Positions 1 to 12,228 of a stretch of 64,000 nucleotides of DNA are shown one piece after another. Positions within the stretch are counted from its first letter, which is position 1. Every line of letters begins with the position of its first letter. The position numbers were made by a program, and so were the translations under genes. Origin of the DNA: Diploscapter coronatus. Its lineage: Eukaryota; Nematoda; Chromadorea; Rhabditida; Rhabditidae. The stretch covers positions 31,829,201 through 31,893,200 of the forward strand of contig OZ038422.1 in the NCBI GenBank assembly GCA_964036155.1. The letters run 5' to 3'. Below the pieces are notes generated by a model. The model was not told the DNA's origin. It saw nothing but the letters and a program-made list of their open reading frames with translations, and did no database searches.

Positions 1-186
1 AGAATCTGAACGGACAACGATGAGATGAGTTGAGTTGAGAAGAACAAAGTCAGGAATCTTCTAATGCATTATCTAATCTTCATGTATTATTAGTGAAATG
101 CTGAAATTCGACTACATTACATTTCTAGAAGGGAATAATAATCTCATATTCTTGGTTTATTTCAAATTCCACTCTTCCACACCCAC

Positions 187-3100
187 CTGCTGAGAAGTTC
201 CTCCCGTTGCGACGTTGGCCAGCGCCCAGATCGCCTCGTACTGGCACTTGTAATCTCCCTCAAATTCAATTTTCAGTTGATTGATGAAACGAATATTTTT
301 CTGAAGAGCAAAGGAACACGTCTTTATTTTCTCATCTCTTGACGTAACATTAATTTGTTGTCGTTAATCGCGTTCAGAACTTCCGAATCTTGTTGACTGA
401 CCGATTTGAGAACCTCCTTGAGATAGGGCAGGAGTCCCGCGTTGATGACAGCCTGGATCTGATCCTGCGTGCCGGCCAGAATGTTGGAGAGCAGCCAGGT
501 GGACTCCTTCATAGTGACCGTCGACTTGACTCTCTCCACCAAGGGGATGATCTCCTTCAGCAAGCCCAGATTGATCACGTACTGCAACACATTACATTTC
601 AAATTTGAAAATTGCTCATGTCAACAATTTTTTAATAGAATTCAAATTCCACTCCCTTAACTTCAAGATGAATAGTTTTATTCCACTAGAGGAGTATCGA
701 TTTATCTATTTCTCCCAACAATCCTCCCTTGGGAAATTAAGATAAAACTACGTATATCCTAAATTTTAATAAAGTTGCATAATGATAGATGAGAAAAGTA
801 AAAACTTCTAACACTCATCGGATCTTTCATGTTTGCTAAGTTCGAATTATTCACAAGCGAGAAACAATGTACCTGAGTGAGATCGTCGTTTCCAGTGCAG
901 ACATTTCCGAGAGCCCTGAGTGAAGGAGCGATGAGTTGAGTGTCGCTGCTCTGCAGGGTTGAGAAGATGATGTCGATGACACCCGAGCTGACAGCCAGGC
1001 TGATCTGCTCGTCGTTGCCGTCCGTCAGATAGCTCACTGCCCACAGGGCGTCGTGACGCACTTGTTTGTCCTGCAAGGAGAATGATGATCATAATGAGTT
1101 AGGATGGGAAAGGCATACAGAGTAATTGAGCAGAGAGGGCAACGCCTGGCAGATCAGCCGCAAGGCTTCCAGGGAGGCTGACGGGTTCTTGTGTCTGAAT
1201 GAATAGGATTAGGGGTTAAAGCAGAATTACGGACATAGAAATTGAAGTACAATTTTTAGTGTGGGTCGATTCATAACAAAATTTACGAGAATTTTGTTAA
1301 ATTGCCCTAGACCCGAAAACTTCCATGACTTGTGCGCGTACATTTCAATGAGATTTGCGCGATAACTGACCTGCAAATGTTGGAGAATGCCCAGGAGAGA
1401 GTCCGCGCGAAGCTGAGAGGGATGCTGTCGATGTGACGAGCGATCTCCAGCATGGCCTCCAGACCGCGACACTCGATCACCAGGTCTCTCAGCTGCGACG
1501 AGTCGCCCGCGATGTTCGCTACGGCCCACAGCGCCTCAAATAACGATATAATTAACAAATGAATACTGGAGAGCATGCTATTTTTAATTTATTTATCATA
1601 ACAAAATTATGCATAGAAAGTGCCTCTTTGCTTTCTTCTCATCCTCTACATACATATCATTGCATCGTGCTTTAGAGTTCGAACTCGAACGATTATTACA
1701 GAAACTCGTTAGAGAATTCCCAGATTTAAAGAATCCTACCTGCTCGGCGACATTCAAACTGGGATGGACAGAGAGGTTGACGAGGTGCTGTGTGGCGCCT
1801 GCCTTGACTGCAGCCCAGGTCTGCTCCGAGGTCCCCGACACGATGTTCGTCAGACTCCAACACGCCTCGTAACGCAGCTTGTCGTCCTGAACATTGCAAA
1901 TAGAGATGAGTGCATTTTGAAGTGACATACGTATTTGAAATTTTCGAACTACAGCTAACAAAATGAAACGAGTTTTTTCTTCAGAAAAGAGAATTTTAAT
2001 TCAATTGCCTGAAAAGCACTATTTGGGCGGGACAAAATTTGATTCTTATTGCGAAGAGCCTTCGGGTGAAATCTCCTGTTCCATTTCAGCTCTTTAGATA
2101 TAATTTGACGAGATTCGACAAATTTTCAAATCGGCCACATACATTGATCTGGAGTGCCTGAATGCAGGCATCGAGCAGCCCCTCCTTGATGACCTCCTCA
2201 ATGGGCGGGTTCTCGCTGCGAGAGAGCATGCGACGCAGCGACTCGAAGCAGTGGCGCATCTGGTCCGCGTTCGGGTTGTTCATCAGCACGCGTTTGATCT
2301 CCGGACACGACATGCGCACCGAGGCGGCTGCAAGTCAATTCGCTTCTTTTAGTCTATTAGATTCTCGTAAGGAAATGATAAGTTTTCAGTCAAAATCAAG
2401 GATAGACCAAATTCGTAAATTTTTATCACTTTATCAAAATGTAATAATCATGATGTTAGGTACACGAATCGCATATCGCGTTTCGCATTCATGGAATTTC
2501 ATCTCCTAGAGCAGCACTCAGAGAGGAAAGTATAAAATTCTGACTGACTGCCTTCAAACAAGCTTTCTTATTGTTGGACCCATTTCCTACCTCCCTTGAC
2601 GGGAGTGTCGACATCCGAGGTCTCGCTGGTCTCGGCGCCGTCATCCTCCTCGTCATCGGCCACCAGATTCCTTCTCTTCATCAACAGATCTTGGCCCTTC
2701 TGCTTGCGGATCTCCACACTGCACTCGTTTCGGCGACGTCTCAGCTCCTCAAATTAATTCTGTCATCTTTATTCTTTTCCTCAATGAAATCCATTTTGGA
2801 GATTACTCAAGTTTATTATCTCATTCACTTTCGAATTTCTTCTATAGAAAAGTGAACAAGATCGTCTATCCGCAAATTTGCCCACTCAGACAGACACACG
2901 TATGATCTTGTTAAAATTCGCATCTACCGTTTTTAGAAATGTCTTGGCGCAACTGAGAAATAACGTGAGGACGTGAGTTATCTTTTCTCGCACTATTTCT
3001 TCCTACTTTCACCTCCTCCTCTACCCCTAATTATAGCGCACGTTCTCGCGTCATATCGTCATTTCAAAATTGGTAATATCTTATTCGTGCTGGATCAATT

Positions 3101-3256
3101 CTTGTACGCCTTTTCATTGATTCACAATCACTTTTCCACCTCGTGCTTGCCGACATTCTTGTACTGCTTCTGTCTGGCCTCCTTCTCCTCGTCCCTGCCC
3201 GTGCCTCTGGCAGCAGCTCCATTCGTCTCCACAGTTGAATTCGCCAAAGACGACAT
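187..3256 (-). CDS. KPNA: Importin alpha (karyopherin alpha), 3' end beyond the window
   Basis: Nuclear import adaptor that binds cargo NLSs through armadillo repeats and importin beta through its IBB domain. Nine exons were spliced by hand: 3256-3140, 2747-2591, 2327-2143, 1886-1740, 1534-1371, 1194-1119, 1070-873, 581-402, 258-187. All phases close, giving 432 residues; the usual length is 500-550, so the last armadillo repeats and acidic tail lie left of base 1. The IBB is visible at about residues 40-65 (LRRRRNE followed by LLMKRRNL), then an acidic linker. Armadillo signatures follow: ALTN-like SLTNIVSGTSEQ, WAVANIAGD, WAFSNICR, WAVSYLTDG, ALGNVCTG, WLLSNILAG and WALANVATGG, keeping the W and N residues that line NLS grooves. 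The ATG at 3256 precedes a short polar N-terminus. Exons use mostly C/G-ending codons. Intron 1 holds a MITE-like element. Family identity is certain; the paralogue is not assigned. Confidence 0.95.
2946..3073. mobile_element. MITE-like element, degenerate GGCAA family copy
   Basis: Lies in importin alpha intron 1. It aligns along its length with the element at 54822-54948: both begin GCAACTGAGAAAT, have a central CACTATTT, and end with CGTCATTTCAAAATTG. The ends form an imperfect terminal inverted repeat. No clear target-site duplication is seen, so this is probably an older copy. Confidence 0.6.
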
Positions 3257-4991
3257 CTTCACCAGACTGTTTCGAATCTCGATTCACGCTTCACAACTGA
3301 AATTTACGAGTTTAAGAAAAATGGTTAAAAATAGCCAAATGGAGATGGACGAAAAATAGAATAATTTTTTAAAATTTCAACTGCACTTCATAAATTTCTC
3401 AACGCAAGAATGAAGTATAGGGGAAATTTGGAAGTTCTGATAAAAACATGGATTGCAGCATGAAATGCGAAAATGCGCTTGAAAGTTGTTCTGGAGGAAA
3501 AATTATATCAATTTTCAAAGACAGAAAAAGCCGCTATTCGCAACAAGGAACGGGACGAATTAGCTAGAATTCTGAAAGTTTTGGGATCGAGAAACAATTT
3601 CGAAAAAGTTCGAATAAATTTTATGATCTTAGCGCGATTCTCAAATTTTCAATCCCGTCTCGATATTGTTGCGTAAAAATGGAGATGATCAGCCTGCTAT
3701 ACATACGAAGAGGATGGATATCTACATGAAATCCACGAGAATTGTAAAAAAAAATCGAAAGAAAATCGACAAATTTTGGGAAAATTGCGAAAATTCGGGA
3801 AAAGGGAAAGAATGAATTTGAAATGAAATTCTCGCGGCAATAAGTGAAAGTCGAGTGATAAGACGAAATGAGGAGAGGAAAAGAAGACAAATGGAGAGAG
3901 GCAATGAGTGTTGATAATTTTCGCAAAATCGATTTTTTCTACAATTTTTCTGGTCTTTTTTGCCTTCTAATCGAAGTTTCTGTTGCAGCTTTGTATGTCC
4001 TGCAAATAATTACTAATTTCTTATAACAAATCGAAATATTCTTCTTCGATTTTGACCGATTTCATGGGCAGAATTGAAGACGAATCATTTATCCAAATTG
4101 ATTCAAGATGATTTTGGTGAATCGAATAATACTGTGAATGGAAGAGTAATGGGGGGTGCAGTTTTCAGGTACGATTTTTTTAAATGCTGATATTATTAAA
4201 TTTGATTTGTTAGTATTATTTTGGTATTTAATAAATGCTCTTGTGCTCATCAACTGGTATTTATCTTCCTTCCACACAGCACACACTCCTCTACAGTCTT
4301 CCGAGGTCAAACAGAATTCAACTAAGGGACCGTTAGAAACTTGTTGGAGCAGGTCTTAACTTTCGAGATACATGAGCCACGATATCCAAAAATCACGATT
4401 TTTGAGAATTTTGGAGAAAGTTTCCAACTACAAAGTTTGAGAAAAAATCCAAAGAATATCATACAAAAACAATTTTCCATGATTGTCAATTATGAACCCG
4501 GCCAGATGGGTCAGAAAAAGTGACCGAAAAGTTCTAATGTATAAGTCAAATGCTAATTTTGGCATTATGGCATTTCTATTTATAAATCGTAAAATCATTT
4601 ATTGAGTTATACGAAGTCCAAACACCGAAATGTTCATAACACAACAATCGGTTAAAGTTTACTTACTAATTAACTTAAAAAATTGAATGATTCATTTATT
4701 ATCATCGTAATCACAAATATTCTCCAAATTTTTATGTGATCGTCGATTGGAGAGAAAGTCGATATTCATTTCACAATTAAAAATCGAATTTGAAGGAGCG
4801 AAATGGTGAGTCGTGTAGAAGGGAAACTAGACGAATAGCGTAATTGTTGCATATCGACGTTCTCTCCCAATCAATAATATACAAATGGGTGTAGGTACGG
4901 TAGATGAAGACCACGAAAGGTCTTCAAAATCTCTTCAATTTGAACACTTAAATAAGTAAAAACTATTTGTACTAGAATGTATATTTCTTGC
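3257..4991. other. Intergenic gap between importin alpha and the MPEG1-like gene
   Basis: AT-rich sequence between the importin alpha start codon and the MPEG1-like stop codon. It should hold the importin 5' UTR and promoter and the MPEG1-like 3' UTR. I see no conserved coding frame. The short open frames here (for example near 3473-3676 and 4156-4359) lack codon bias and recognisable motifs. Confidence 0.5.
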
Positions 4992-7900
4992 TTATATGAT
5001 AATTTCTGATGAATCAGCCTTATTGGAAAAAACGTATGAAATATAAGGAGGCAGTTTGATTTTAGGTGCTTTCATATCACTGTCCGACTTTTTAGACAAT
5101 GTGCAAATAAATAAAGAGCATGAGTCGCTAGCTTTGCTGACGATATTCCACTTGGTCGGAGCATAACCCTCGGGACATTTTTGGTATTGGGACGTGTAAC
5201 ACGACGAAAATCCACCAAATTTGATACTAGATCTTTGAGTAATTGAAGAATTCTTGCTAAGGCAAATGTAGTCTTTGTTGAAGAGACGAACAGAATGATA
5301 ATGCCGTGGGCAGGCTGTGGCAATGTGGTTTTCTGCTGAAATGAGAATATTGTTGCGATCAAGTTTATCGTAATTTGTATATTAATATTTTCCTTCAAGT
5401 AACTTTGATATTTTATGAATTCTTATTTTATAATCTATAATCGCAGTTATTTTGTATATTCAAAAGATCTCAATAACTCTGGGGAGAAGATGCACCCCAG
5501 CAAATATTTTTACTAATTTTTAAAATCTTAATATATAAATGACTGAATTGTGAATTGTTGTTCCTTCATATTTTTCAGTGTTTAATCAAGTACTATATAT
5601 TTTGCTTGTTATTCATAACTGTGCTGGACGCACTTTGAAAATATCGTTGAATTTTATAAACTAACTAAAGATTCGTGGAATTTCAACTAATCATGATTAC
5701 ATTCTCCTTAATACAAACCTGTGTAAACTCCGCCGAAAAGTGCAATGTCCGAATCTCTCGGCGGAGGCAAATTTCGATCTCTTCTACACCAGTACACTCT
5801 ATGGTTCTGATGCCTTCTGAAGGAAACATCTTTATCTGCATTGAGAGTTCTGATTGCAGTAGCATTTCCGTCCTAAATTTATGAAGATTCAAAATGAATT
5901 CAATCTGCCAAAATAACATACCCAAACTAGCTCATAGTCTAATCCAAATAAGAATTTATCTTTGGCATAAAGAGTGAAATTGCTCTCATACAGCAGAACC
6001 GATTCGAATCCAAACGGACAAGAAGGTTGGCCAGTAATCGGGTTATTAGCGAAGGAGCCGTCCTTAAAGCCCTCATTCTCCAGCTTTCTGTCCAGTATTT
6101 TCTTAGCCACCCATATTTTGCTTCCGGCGAACCAACTGCCCTTCTGGTTAACGAATTCAAACGTTGTAGTCCCATAGACTCCACCAAAATACGGGACAGG
6201 CACAATTTTGCAACTGTCGTCGTCAACATTTGCCTATAATTTATCAGAGATCTCCATAAATTACCGAGTGCATGGAGTTTCAATTAAAAATTAGATTTAG
6301 GTTAAAATTGTCCCATGACCCAGAATTGATATTTCTAATATCTCGATTTGAATTGGAATTCCGAAAACCACTGGTGGGTGTTTTGATTTACTAGATTCTA
6401 AAGCAATTGTTAGTTCACTTTGTTTGAACGACTTTAGTTTTCAATTCACTATAATTATCACTATTTTCAGAGAAACTATTGGAAAAGGGGGTATTAACTA
6501 CAAGAGGCCCAGTTTTTGAATTCTTCGGATGAGGGCTGTGCGAAGCTATGAGTTGGAATTCAAAATGCCCCGAACACCGGTTTCCTTTCTGGAAGAAGTC
6601 ATTTCGGCTTCAACCTCAGAATGAATTTTTAAAACTTTCAACATCTCACAACTTTACTTCGAATAATATCAACAATCTTCATGACTGATAATAAAAGTAA
6701 AATTACCTGGAAGTTGAAGTTGATTGCTTTGGGATTTGTGCAGCCTCGAATAACGTTCGCTTGATAGTAGGCAGTAATTGCAGAATCAAGTTTTTCCTTC
6801 ACCGCTTCGAGAACAGTCCAATTGTATTGCGGGAAAGTTCTCGTACTCAACACTTCCGACAATCTCTTCACATGAAAGCGTAGGCCAACGATATCTTTCG
6901 CACTGAGGTTTGTCTAAAAAATTATCTTTGATAAATTCTAGAGGTTTTCGTTAGTTTGAAACATTGTAACAATGGCTTGATTCAATTCAAGGCTTTAGAA
7001 ATTAGACTAGCAATTTAAATCGTTTTCGAAGTTCATTGTGAATACGAATTTCGAAGTCGAATTTAAAATTTGTGTACTTCAGATTCGGAATTCAATTTTT
7101 TATTCTTAATCGAAGCAATTAAAATTTGCCAGTTTGTCGGAGAGACAGTGCAATAACAGAGTGATTTTCCATAAATGATAGAGTAATCTTCGTTAAGTGA
7201 CACAACGTATTTCCAAAAAAAAACAATAGATACACTACACATTTAAGAAGAAAGCGCCCCGTTATTTATTGAAAGACTTCTGCCATTTCGCATTCCGTCA
7301 CTCTATCACTTCGACAAATTTTAATTGCAATAATCGAACTCGGAAAAGAGAAATAGAATCCAGTACAAGAATCATTTCAAAATAAAAATAATTTAACCCA
7401 CGTAAATTCCGACACCATTGTCATCTGTATTTCGCGTGAATGTAAAACTTCCTTTGCGAAATTCCTGGGTGTCGCTAATTCGACTTGACTCTTCTGTTTC
7501 TTCGATATTAGTCTTTGAATTAGTTTTGCTGACTCCAAGAGGTATGTTGGGGAATTTAACCTCAATGCCAGCACTGGTGGAAGTTCCTTTATTCGAAAAC
7601 GAGCTTCCATCGTCTGACTCGACGTAATTCAGTTGTTCCAGACTAACGCCCATAATCGATTTCGTCACGAAATGCGTTCCGTACTGCTTCACAGTCAGTT
7701 GTGCAAGGTACTCGGCCTTTTGAGGCATGCCACTGTTCAACGCATCTGCGATTCCTTGTATTTCGTGTTGGAACGAATCGATGACTTTCATCTGTTCATC
7801 GTTCGCGACCATTTCGTAGGCCTCGTAGGCGACATTGAGCGTGTTCAGATCAGTGTTGAGTCGAGTCATCGTCTTCTTAATATTGATGAATTCAGAACTG

Positions 7901-8644
7901 AATGAACCGCCGATGGACACAGGGCCATAAATGGGAACTTCGGCACCGACAGCGATCGAGTCCTGCTGAGCCTGCAGAACAGAACGGAAGTTATCGTGAT
8001 GATTCTCGACTTGCTGAATTCGCCTCGATGCAATCTTCGTTGCCCTCACTCCATTCGGAATCAGATATTCTCCATCTTCGGTGGTCTTGCACTGTGAGAA
8101 GTTCAACTCTAGCACAGGATGTGTCGGGATATTCTGAAAGTTTTAATTTTAAAAGCTCTACTTTTTCCAATCTACCTGCAAACCGTCCCACCCGAAACCA
8201 ATGCGGCTTAAAAGAAACTTGAGCGGAGTGTGTTCAGCCCATTTTGATTCGGTGCGATGAGCGAGTTGAGGACAATGAGCGATGGCGTGCAAGGCTTGTC
8301 GAGTTTCTGAGTGTCAATACGTCAATTTTCACCTATATTTTTGTCATAAATATTCGAAAACTAATTCCGATCAGTCCTGTTTACAACCTATGCCCAGATT
8401 CTGAACAAAAGATACGCGATATTGCAGAAAAGAGCGGAGAGTAGAAGTAGGCGGATTAAGTGTGGATGGAGATCACAAATAGGTTGGCAAAAATCAGTTC
8501 TTACTTCGATTTCTCTTTGGATTCTTCTTAATGCCTTTAATTTATGGAAGAAAAATTACCATTATTGGAAGGAATGTCTGATGATCCCAGGTAAATCAAT
8601 GCAGAGAAGAAGAAAACGAGGAAAATATGCGATATCTCCTTCAT
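4992..8644 (-). CDS. MPEG1: MPEG1/perforin-2-like MACPF protein, secreted form
   Basis: Pore-forming innate-immune protein of the MPEG1 family. Seven exons: 8644-8560, 8306-8176, 8133-7402, 6913-6707, 6233-5922, 5872-5719, 5335-4992; phases close to 654 residues (human MPEG1 is 716). The ATG at 8644 opens a clear signal peptide (hydrophobic run FLVFFFSALIYLG). Next come a GFGWDGLQN segment and an SQCKTTEDGEYLIP segment, both typical of MPEG1, then the MACPF signature YGTHF at about residues 223-227. The C-terminal half carries MPEG1-type blocks: FGGVYG, NPITGQPSCPFGFESVLL, FGGVYT, and a Cys-rich end with FGGFSSCY and KCPEGYAP. The frame stops after LPPYISYVFSNKAD with no membrane segment, whereas classical MPEG1 is type I transmembrane. 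A 42-bp intron (8134-8175) is among the shortest here. Codons are AT-richer than in importin or PLK1. Confidence 0.92.
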
Positions 8645-9593
8645 GCGGGTGTAGAATTTTCTGAATTTGAAAAGTAAAATCTATAATTAGAAAACTTTGG
8701 GAAGAAAAGTGTAATAAATAAATGAATCAACTGATCCCAACTACCATAACTTGTGGACTAGATCACTGATTGAGTCGAGTTTCCGTTCCTATTGCTGAGG
8801 AACATTAGCGGTCGCATTCTTGCTTTTAGATATCCGGCAAGTTAACAGAAAATTAATGACTTCATATGACAGGAAAACTTCAAGTGATTGATTTACGGAA
8901 AACTAAACTTTCAAGAGCACAATAACAATAGAAATAAGTTTATTTTCAACACATACTCTTTAATTTGCAATAACTACGACCCAACTACGAGAATGGTCAA
9001 TGAATATGTTTATCTAGATAAATTGATTATTTTGGCATGAAAAATAATAATGTTGTGAAGTCAAAACTTTGAAAAATCACGATTGTGCGTAATTTTGGAT
9101 GATTATTGACTGTTAAGAGTTGACGTCAGGAAAAATCAAAGTCATAAGGAAGGGATGCGGAACAGGGATCCGTCGATTTGGCTGATTTTCACATATATAG
9201 TACAGCTTTTCACGCTGATTCTCGTGATGCTATTCGTTTTTCGAAAATCGATTACTGTAGCTCGAATGTTTTGACAGATCCGACCTCGGAAAAATTCATA
9301 ACTTCCATAATTCTAAACCAAATTCGATCATTCTTTTTTATTTGATTACTATGAATATCCAGTTTATCAGACATCAAAAGATAATTTTTGAATATTAATT
9401 TCTGCGGAAATACGCACTTTTCGCGTCACGACTGCGTACTTTTCAGCCTGTCCTGTGTTTACGCGTAAATGACGTTGAAAAAATTCTCCTCACAATGGAA
9501 GCCACAACGCATGGGAACGCGATGCGTTTCGCACATCCCCCTTTCGCGAAGGGCACTGGCGACGGTCGATTCATTTACAATGGACAATATGAT
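8645..9593. other. Upstream region of the MPEG1-like gene, with a dispersed repeat
   Basis: Presumed MPEG1-like promoter and 5' UTR. Bases 9113-9478 are a dispersed repeat (listed separately). No coding frame is recognised. Confidence 0.5.
9113..9478. repeat. Dispersed repeat, copy 1
   Basis: Same-orientation similarity to 43532-43912. Shared blocks in order: TTAAGAGT, AAAAATCAAAGTCATAAG, TGCGGAACAGGG, TCCGTCGATTTGGCTGATTT, GTTTTGACAGA, AATTCATAACTT, and CTGTGTTTAC near the right end. Spacing is conserved over about 370 bp and no open frame is shared, so it behaves as a non-coding dispersed repeat. Confidence 0.75.
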
Positions 9594-11224
9594 GAAGAAG
9601 CGCAACCACCTACCAAAATAAGTAAAATAGTTCAAAATACCAAAATAATAAAAACAAATCGAATTTAATAATATCAGAATTTTCTGCTCGTCAATTTACA
9701 GTCCATAATTAGGCTGTAAACAAATAGCAGACAGACGGTATACCCTGAGAGCAACGAAACAGGGTCGAAGAAATTTGATAATTTCTAATCCTTTACAAAG
9801 CAAGATGTGCTTTGTGATTGAGAGTCGAGAAGTTGATATCTGTCCAACAATTCTCTAGTTAATAGGCGCTTAGTTAGAGCACTACAAAGTCGAATAGGGA
9901 AAGAAGGAGTTATCAATTGACAGACAGCACAACTCTAAGCAAAACAGGACTTGCGACTGATAAACAAATGGCGATTTACGAAACTAAAATGAAAATTAAT
10001 GATCACGAAAAAATTGGTCTCGTATAAAATGATTACCATTTGAAAATATATTGAAATTAAATAAAAATGTTATAAAAGGGAAGGCGGTCTTTACTCACCA
10101 AACTACGTCCGATATCCACCAAAGTCATTTTTACATATTCTAACCAACCGAAAAGCTGTAAAAACCAAAATAACCTTAATATACGCATAATTCATCCATA
10201 AATTCACTCAAATGTCAATTTAATTGATAAGATTTGGTTTACAACATGGATATATTGTTGATTGAAGAGAACTTCGAGAGTGCGTAGCATTATCCGACAA
10301 AAATAAAAAATAAAAACATAATTAAAACAGTATTGAATGTAAAAGTCGAAATTGATCTTGCATTAAGAAACATATGAATGACAAGAGCAATCAATATGGT
10401 GTTGAATGGAGAAAGTTAAATTGATACTCCATTATTGAAGGGTACAGCAACAACGTTATCATAAACTAAAAATTTGAATGAGATCAGTCATCAACATCGA
10501 CGATTTTCCTTAGTCACTCGGATGTCTCAATAGTGTGATTCTTAATGACAACTTTAAATTCCCGAGTTACCCTCTTTCTTCTTTTTTTCAATAAACATAC
10601 GAAAAAAACTTGTAAATATCTTTTGGATGGAGCATTGAATATTAATATTCAAATGTAAAAATTTGCGTAAAAACCGCTTATTTTATAAAAAGTTTTTCTT
10701 GCGTATTTTTTAAGCTTGGTGGATAAAGACCGCCCTCACTTTATGGCATTTTTATTTCATTTCGGTACATTTTCAACTGCTAATTACTTTATAAGAGATT
10801 GATTTTTTCGTGATCATTAATTTTCATTTTAGTTTCGTAAATCGCCATTTGTTTATCAGTTGCAAGTCCTGTTTCGCCTAGAGTTGTGCTGTCTGTCAAT
10901 TGATAATTCCTTCTTCCCCTATTCGACTTTGTAGTGCTCTAACTAAGCGCCTATTAACTAGAGAGTTGTTGGAAAGATATCAACTTCTCGACTCTCAATC
11001 ATAACGTACGTCTTGCTTTGCAAAGGACTAGCAATTACCAAATTCCTTCGACTCTGTTTCATTACTCTCAGGGTTTATACCGTCTGTCTGCTATTTGTTT
11101 ACAGCCTAATTATGGACTGTAAACTGATGAGCAGGAAATTCGGATATTATTAAACCCGATTTGTTTTTATTATTTTGGTATTTTGAGCTATTTTACTTAT
11201 TTTGATAGGTGATTGCGTTTCTTC
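9594..11224. mobile_element. Foldback element with about 520-bp inverted arms
   Basis: The left arm (about 9594-10116) is the reverse complement of the right arm (about 10706-11224), with a spacer of about 590 bp. Outer ends: GAAGAAGCGCAACCACCTA on the left and, read inward on the other strand, GAAGAAACGCAATCACCTAT on the right. Inner arm ends pair GGCGGTCTTTACTCACC with its inverted counterpart TGGATAAAGACCGCC. The arms differ at scattered bases. I see no transposase frame in the spacer. A third copy of the arm lies at 12229-12587. Structure is certain; the superfamily is unknown. Confidence 0.85.
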
Positions 11225-11349
11225 TTATCTTTCTGATTTCTCCTTGCTGGCTAAATTTCATTTCAAAGCAAGATCCTGGTAGATTGCGTCTCAATCCCTA
11301 TCTTTTGAATGCATATTGATAAAATTAACAAAAGCTATAATTTTCATAA

Positions 11350-11413
11350 GGTGCATACAGACTCGGCTTTGTGCTTGGGCGAGCTGAGCACAAAGCCGAG
11401 TCTGTACGCACCT
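11350..11413. repeat. Strong 27-bp stem hairpin
   Basis: The left stem starts AGGTGCATACAGACTCGGC and the right stem is its reverse complement with one mismatch (GTGCATAC versus GTGCGTAC), separated by an 11-base loop. It is much GC-richer than its surroundings. It could be a tiny MITE or a structured RNA; nothing here distinguishes these. Confidence 0.7.
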
Positions 11414-12228
11414 ATAGAAAGGTATTCTTTTTGTTATCAATTCAGCATTTTTCTTTCTGGATACATTATAGGCGCATAATGAATGATAAATTGCATCTAC
11501 CGATGAAGAATACAGTAAACACGCCCTTTCATTTGAATTGTCACTCTTTGTAAAAGAATCTTTGCTGCAGTACGTATGATTTTCTGAGTTTCATTTGAGA
11601 TAAGGCCAAAATGTAGCTGATAAATCAAATGCCAAATTGTTATCACTAAGAATTATCATTGTTCCATGCGTGATAGTATAAAAGGTGAAGCGTTAATTAG
11701 TAATTAGAAAATTTTCTAGTAGATTTCATCATCTTTCAGAGAAAGATATTAGTCATATTTCAAGTCTATTGCGAAAAACTAATCAGATAATGGCAAAAAT
11801 TCGATAACTACCAAATTCAATTACTTTTCTGAACGTCTAATTTCGAAAAACGTTATTATCAATTATTTTGACCAGAGTATTTTCATTTTTTATTCGATCA
11901 ACTTTTATTTGAAATTAATTTGATACTTTGCCCTTTCTCGTGAAATTCACGCTGATTTCATCGAAAAACTGTTTATTTACCACAGCTAGCGTATGATATT
12001 TTTGATTTGGCTAGTTTCATGTCTTGATTGGGCGTTAATTTTAACCATTGACGATATGACCTACTTCTATCAACGCTCATTTGTTATTGTATTCTGCATC
12101 AGTGACATCACTGACAATGACTGGATGACAACTGACATTTTGATTGATGACAATAATTGACAACTTGACAATTCATCATTGTCACTGTCAAAGCCGCGTG
12201 CGCGTTTACAAGGCTTATGAAACTATTT

